Assembly: GCF_003201205.1 (NCBI RefSeq)
Contig: NZ_QICN01000003.1
Coordinates: forward strand, 310,001-374,000
Direction: 5' to 3'
DNA: 64,000 bases
DNA from: Sinimarinibacterium flocculans
GTDB lineage: Bacteria > Pseudomonadota > Gammaproteobacteria > Nevskiales > Nevskiaceae
Shown here: in pieces, positions 59,827 to 64,000 of the stretch
Layout: each line of letters opens with the position of its first letter
Position numbering within the stretch: position 1 is the stretch's first letter
Notes under the pieces: generated by a model
What the model saw: the letters and a program-made list of their open reading frames with translations, nothing else
What the model was told of the DNA's origin: nothing
Databases searched by the model: none
Position numbers and translations under genes: made by a program

Positions 59827-61966
59827 TGAAATGCCCGACCGCCCCGTAGAGGCTGCGTCCATTGCCGACCTTCTGACCGCCGTCGCGGGTGAGGAAGCGG
59901 TAGCTGAAACTCGCCCCGCCCTTGTCCACACCGGGATAGAACACGGACATCGGAATGCGCAGGTAGATCCCCTTGTCGAACGAGCCCTCGCCGAAGTCTT
60001 CGGCGGAGACATTGGTCTTGGTCGCGAATGCCCCGAGCACGACACCGTTACGAAACTCGCGTGCCACGTCCAGCGTCGCCCCCCAGTCCCGGGCGAGATA
60101 GCGGCCGGCGCTGAGCGTGAGGATCACGCCCTCGATTGGCGTGCGGTAGTAGGCCGTCAGGTGCCCGGTCGCCACTTCGTAGTCGAGAAAGTCGAGACGC
60201 TGGTCGAAGTCGCGCTGTTTCACATAGTTCACGTCCAGCCCGATGGCGAACCGCGAGTGCAGCGGACGGTACAACACCTCAGCCGCCACGCCGCCGAACA
60301 TCTCCTCGAAGATGCCGCCGGACAGGCGTCCGAACCAGTCGCGCACGATGGGGAACAGGTAGTTCAGCTCCCACTGATCGAGGTAGAAGTCCTCGGACGT
60401 GGTCTGATAGGTCTCCAGCCGGCTGCGCACCGGCGGCAGGCGCGTCGAGCTATCGCGCTGCTCGAGCTTGTCGAGATTGTCGAGAATATTGACCGCGAGC
60501 ACGGTGGACATGCTCAGGCGCGGCGAGAACTGCAGTGTGACGAACGGCTTGGCCTGAAGCTGGCCGATGAGAAAACCGTCAAGGCCGCCAATGTTGGTCC
60601 GTAGCGCCGGATGAATCCCGTAGGCCCAGGACGGGTAGTCGAGCAGGTCCGGATACTGCGCCTGCGCACGCGTCTTCGCGGGCAGGGACGCGATTCCGAC
60701 CGCAGCGCGCAACTCATCCAGCGAGACGTCGCCGCGCGCCTCGGCGTCCATGGTCTCGCGGTCCACCGACAGGGTGATTGCATCGAGTCCACCGTTGACC
60801 TCGACGAGCTGGAAGCGCTCGACGTCCTCCGGCATCCGTGCGAGGGTTTCGCGACTGGCGGTGCGCAGGACCTCCAGACTCTGGTCGGAGACCGTGTTGC
60901 TCTCCCACAATGTCAGCGTGCTGCGGGATTCGTCCAGATCCACGGCATGCGCATAGATGCCGCGACGGTCGAGTGCATCGACCCAGTCGCGCATTCCGTC
61001 CGCGCTGGCAACGTCGCGCAAATCGGTCCGCTGCCCCTCCCAGGCCAGATGACGCCCCGCCGGCTGGCCATGCTCCTGAACCGGCGAACGATTCCTGCCG
61101 AGCCGTGGCGCAACGCCGATATGCCCGATCAGGGTTTCGCCGCGGACGTAGGCAATTCCGGCAAACCAGCTCCTGCCCGGCAACTTGTAGCGCAACCCGA
61201 AATTGATGCGCGACCGCTGCTCGATGCGGTCATCGAAAGACTCCAAGCCGCCTCCCTGCCTGGAGAGGCGCAGTTCGGCCGGCTCCGCCGAATAGTCATT
61301 GCCGTCAAGCTCGACCTGAAACGACCACGGCAGATAGCGCGGCGCCCACTCGATACCGGCAATCACGCTCGCATTGCGTCCGGCAAACCAGCCATCCACG
61401 CCAGGCACGCCGCCCTGGGCCTCCGCTGGAGCCAGCAGCCGGCGCTCTTCGTTGCGCAGTCCTAGTGCGGCAAACGGGTTGCGCACATCCCCCTGCGTCC
61501 CAAAGCGACCGAAACCCAGCCCCAGAGTGAACGACCAATCATCGAAACGCCGCGTCGCGACGAGAAACTCCGAGGAGAACAAGCCCGTACCACCGAAGTC
61601 GTTGAGCCCCGCGGCGACCGCCGGCCACCAGGGGCCCTCCTCGATCAGGCGGACGACGACATCGAAGGACTTGTCCTTGAAGCTCTGATCGTTGCCGGGG
61701 TCGTCGTCGTACCGCCGGTTCGTGATCGCGATGTAGCGCGCGCCGAAATGCAGCCAGTCGGTGGGCTGCCCGGACAGATATAGCGTGTTGTAGGGGGGCG
61801 CTGCCGAGAATCCGACGCCGATGGTGCCGCTCGGCGGCATCTGCGCGGTCGGCACGGTGATCAGTGCCGGGTATCCCGACGGCCCGTGGACCACGGCCTG
61901 GCTTTGCGCGTGCGCCAGCAAGCTGCTGCTCATCAACAGCAGGGCGGACATGCAGCGGTACGACAC
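59801..61966 (-). CDS. yjbH: YjbH/GfcD-like outer-membrane exopolysaccharide protein
   Basis: The 721-residue protein has a signal peptide (SALLLMSSSLLAHAQS). It shows a two-barrel pattern of the DUF940/YjbH family, with segments GPSGYPALITVPTAQMPPSG, GFGRFGTQGDVRNPFAALG and, late, GGIFEEMFGGVAAEVLYRP and DWGATLDVAREFRNGVVLGAFA. Such proteins form an outer-membrane channel-like element of group-4-capsule-type systems. A GTG at 61966 was chosen because it adds a basic residue to the signal; the ATG at 61951 is possible. It starts eight bases after yjbG. Confidence 0.88.
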   Translation of the reverse strand: MSYRCMSALLLMSSSLLAHAQSQAVVHGPSGYPALITVPTAQMPPSGTIGVGFSAAPPYNTLYLSGQPTDWLHFGARYIAITNRRYDDDPGNDQSFKDKSFDVVVRLIEEGPWWPAVAAGLNDFGGTGLFSSEFLVATRRFDDWSFTLGLGFGRFGTQGDVRNPFAALGLRNEERRLLAPAEAQGGVPGVDGWFAGRNASVIAGIEWAPRYLPWSFQVELDGNDYSAEPAELRLSRQGGGLESFDDRIEQRSRINFGLRYKLPGRSWFAGIAYVRGETLIGHIGVAPRLGRNRSPVQEHGQPAGRHLAWEGQRTDLRDVASADGMRDWVDALDRRGIYAHAVDLDESRSTLTLWESNTVSDQSLEVLRTASRETLARMPEDVERFQLVEVNGGLDAITLSVDRETMDAEARGDVSLDELRAAVGIASLPAKTRAQAQYPDLLDYPSWAYGIHPALRTNIGGLDGFLIGQLQAKPFVTLQFSPRLSMSTVLAVNILDNLDKLEQRDSSTRLPPVRSRLETYQTTSEDFYLDQWELNYLFPIVRDWFGRLSGGIFEEMFGGVAAEVLYRPLHSRFAIGLDVNYVKQRDFDQRLDFLDYEVATGHLTAYYRTPIEGVILTLSAGRYLARDWGATLDVAREFRNGVVLGAFATKTNVSAEDFGEGSFDKGIYLRIPMSVFYPGVDKGGASFSYRFLTRDGGQKVGNGRSLYGAVGHFNAEQILEE

Positions 61967-61974
61967 GGGCGCGC

Positions 61975-62691
61975 TCAATCGGCAACCGGCAGGCAGACGT
62001 TGCGAGGGGCAAGCATCGAGCCGGGCGGTACTGCCGAGGGAGTGCGGTTCCAGGCACTCAGCGCCAACTCGGCCGCCTGTCCGTCCGGGTAGTGCAGTAG
62101 GTACTGACGCCGCGACGCAAGTTCGTGAGCGGGCAGCGCATCGAGGTAGTCCTTGACCGTCCACTCCGCCCGATGATCGAGCGCTTCGGCCCGACCGTCT
62201 GCAAGCACCACGTAGACGCGCTGCGAGCGCCCGGGCAAGGCCAGCACATCTCCAGACTGCAGTTTGGCCTCGCGGCCGCGATCAGTCCCCAGACGACCGA
62301 ACGGTCGCTCGGCCGCCAGCACGCGCTGCATGCGTCCCGCGAGCAGGGCTTCGATGACGTTTCTTTCGCTTGTCAGCGTCGGATCGTCTTGCAGCAATTG
62401 TGCCGCGTGCAGCGCCGAGGGTGAGAGGCACGGCAAACTCACCGGGTGCGCCTCGTCGAGTCGCAGGATCATGGCGGCGAACCGGTAGGCACCTTCCAGC
62501 GGCCCGCCGAGCTGCTCCACGCCCCGGTCGAAATGTGCGTCGGCAGAAGCCAGCGTTGCCGGCCCCGGCCTCATGACCGCACCTCGCACCTCAACTCTGA
62601 AATTATGTGGAATCACAATATTGTGCTCCGCACCCGCCGAGGCTGCGAGAGATACGGCAAGCACGCACCCAACAGACACCATGCGCTTCAC
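61975..62691 (-). CDS. yjbG: YjbG/GfcC-like periplasmic exopolysaccharide protein
   Basis: The 238-residue exported protein has a signal peptide starting at a GTG (KRMVSVGCVLAVSLAASAGAEH). A GfcC-type body follows, with VEVRGAVMRPGPATLASADAHFDRGVEQLGG resembling the SLBB-like folds of capsule proteins. The tail is YPDGQAAELALSAWNRTPSAVPPGS. It probably works in the periplasm beside YjbH and YjbF. The GTG at 62691 gives a basic n-region; the ATG at 62682 is an alternative. A terminator lies between it and the upstream Thr-rich gene. Confidence 0.82.
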   Translation of the reverse strand: MKRMVSVGCVLAVSLAASAGAEHNIVIPHNFRVEVRGAVMRPGPATLASADAHFDRGVEQLGGPLEGAYRFAAMILRLDEAHPVSLPCLSPSALHAAQLLQDDPTLTSERNVIEALLAGRMQRVLAAERPFGRLGTDRGREAKLQSGDVLALPGRSQRVYVVLADGRAEALDHRAEWTVKDYLDALPAHELASRRQYLLHYPDGQAAELALSAWNRTPSAVPPGSMLAPRNVCLPVAD

Positions 62692-62908
62692 AATGAGATT
62701 CTCAATCGCTACTTCTGTTCGGGCTTCCAACGCGCAACGCCGCGACCGGGCAAACAGGGGGCGCATCACGCGCTTCTGATGCACGTGACCGTCGTGCACA
62801 CTCGCTGGGAGGAGGCCTTTGCGCCACCGGGAGCGATGGAGCACAGCTAAAGACGCATCACAGTGTAAGGGCAGGAGCGCCGCTCTACAGCTTGGCAGCC
62901 TAGAAACT

Positions 62909-62941
62909 AAAAAAGAAAGGCTAGCCGAAGCTAGCCTTTCT
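62909..62941 (-). terminator. Rho-independent terminator with UUCG-type loop
   Basis: On the minus strand a perfect 12-bp stem (AGAAAGGCTAGC and its complement) closes a TTCG tetraloop and is followed by six T residues. It lies 15 bases past the stop codon of the Thr-rich gene and should end most of its transcripts before yjbG. Confidence 0.92.
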
Positions 62942-62955
62942 CGGCAAAAGCTGCC

Positions 62956-63612
<657 letters not shown>

Positions 63613-63702
63613 TGATTACCCCGTAACGATCCCGGAAAGTTATGCAAGCGAACCGGTCGATACGACCCCCGCCCGCCTCTTATTAATACCGCGCTGCACA
63701 CT

Positions 63703-63708
63703 AGCATA
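63703..63708 (-). promoter_or_regulatory. Candidate -10 element of the Thr-rich gene
   Basis: TATGCT on the minus strand lies 90 bases before the GTG. A TTGCAA box (63728-63733) is 19 bases upstream, slightly long for a spacer. The surrounding 100 bases are more AT-rich than the rest of the window. Read by eye only. Confidence 0.35.
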
Positions 63709-63764
63709 GCACGAAGAACTTGTTCGGTTGCAATGCGATAGGCCTCACACCTGACTAGATTCCG

Positions 63765-64000
63765 TTACCTAGAACCCAAGCCTTCAGGGCGTGGTCTGAC
63801 CAAATCCTGCGGCGCCCCCCCACCCCCGGCAAACATCTGCAAGAAGTCCGCCATGATTGAACCGATCGGATCTGACGCCTGCACATTGCGCCCCCCCACC
63901 CGCTCAAGCTGTCCTTCCACACTGGCTTGATACTCGGCCGCGGACGCCTCCCACAGGTCTCCCACTGCCATCCCTTGGTCAATGCGGGGCGATTCCGTCG
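63765..64000 (-). CDS. Unidentified gene, 3' part only
   Basis: A frame open from the window edge ends at a TAA (63765-63767) and gives 77 residues, including EASAAEYQASVEGQLERVGG and MADFLQMFAGGGGAPQD, with no recognisable domain. An internal ATG at 63971 could also start a 68-residue protein. A second overlapping frame exists, so the coding status is uncertain. It would lie upstream of, and on the same strand as, the exopolysaccharide genes. Confidence 0.35.
   Translation of the reverse strand, partial: TESPRIDQGMAVGDLWEASAAEYQASVEGQLERVGGRNVQASDPIGSIMADFLQMFAGGGGAPQDLVRPRPEGLGSR

Overview
The window is GC-rich, gene-dense chromosomal DNA with 51 protein genes (two cut by the window edges). 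I see no rRNA, tRNA, CRISPR array, insertion sequence or phage gene. A YcgL-family protein, an RlmJ 23S rRNA methyltransferase, a CrbS/CrbR acetate-sensing pair and a group-4-capsule-type (gfc/yjb) operon point to a Gammaproteobacterium. The lifestyle looks aerobic and heterotrophic, with acetate scavenging, a quinohaemoprotein dehydrogenase and a diiron oxygenase. I cannot name the genus from sequence alone.

Layout. 1-5 kb: the 3' part of an Lhr-type helicase and an MscS channel. 5-10 kb: a secreted subtilisin-like protease with a C-terminal anchor, and thiC behind a TPP riboswitch. 10-20 kb: a DUF2799 lipoprotein, a BASS-family transporter, a diiron protein with its flavin/2Fe-2S reductase, an RDD protein, an Amt transporter, a Nudix hydrolase, an SGNH esterase and rlmJ. 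A run of five hairpins lies between the last two. 20-30 kb: an acetate module (DUF4212 plus sodium:solute symporter, CrbS-like symporter-kinase, CrbR-like regulator, DcaP-like porin, acetyl-CoA synthetase). Its promoters carry copies of a CGACYTTGGTCG-like palindrome that I propose as the CrbR operator.

30-37 kb: an FHA protein, a PQQ/haem dehydrogenase and a translationally coupled arsenic operon arsR-acr3-arsH-arsC, followed by a membrane metal-dependent hydrolase and a MAPEG protein. 37-43 kb: a Tat-exported amidohydrolase, a methyltransferase, a crotonase, a uracil-DNA-glycosylase-family protein and a PiT phosphate transporter. 43-48 kb: an MBL hydrolase, then a tight four-gene set (class V PLP enzyme, second MBL enzyme, YcgL, mercaptopyruvate-type rhodanese) and a GAF-GGDEF cyclase.

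48-55 kb (minus strand): an envelope module TPM - LemA - TPM - TPM - MoxR - MscS - DUF3228. 54.6-59 kb: the central carbon cluster tkt - gap - pgk. 59-63.6 kb: an exopolysaccharide-secretion operon with a threonine-rich, tandem-repeat GfcA/YjbE-like protein and YjbG, YjbH and YjbF homologues. The window ends inside an unidentified gene.

How parts cooperate. The porin, symporter and Acs would bring acetate across both membranes and activate it, with CrbS/CrbR as the switch. Tkt, Gap and Pgk supply the pentose and triose interconversions that follow. TPM, LemA, MoxR and MscS form a plausible envelope maintenance unit, and the gfc/yjb genes an exopolysaccharide export system. No intergenic stretch longer than 300 bases occurs; the longest, between rlmJ and the symporter, holds a terminator and a large hairpin.
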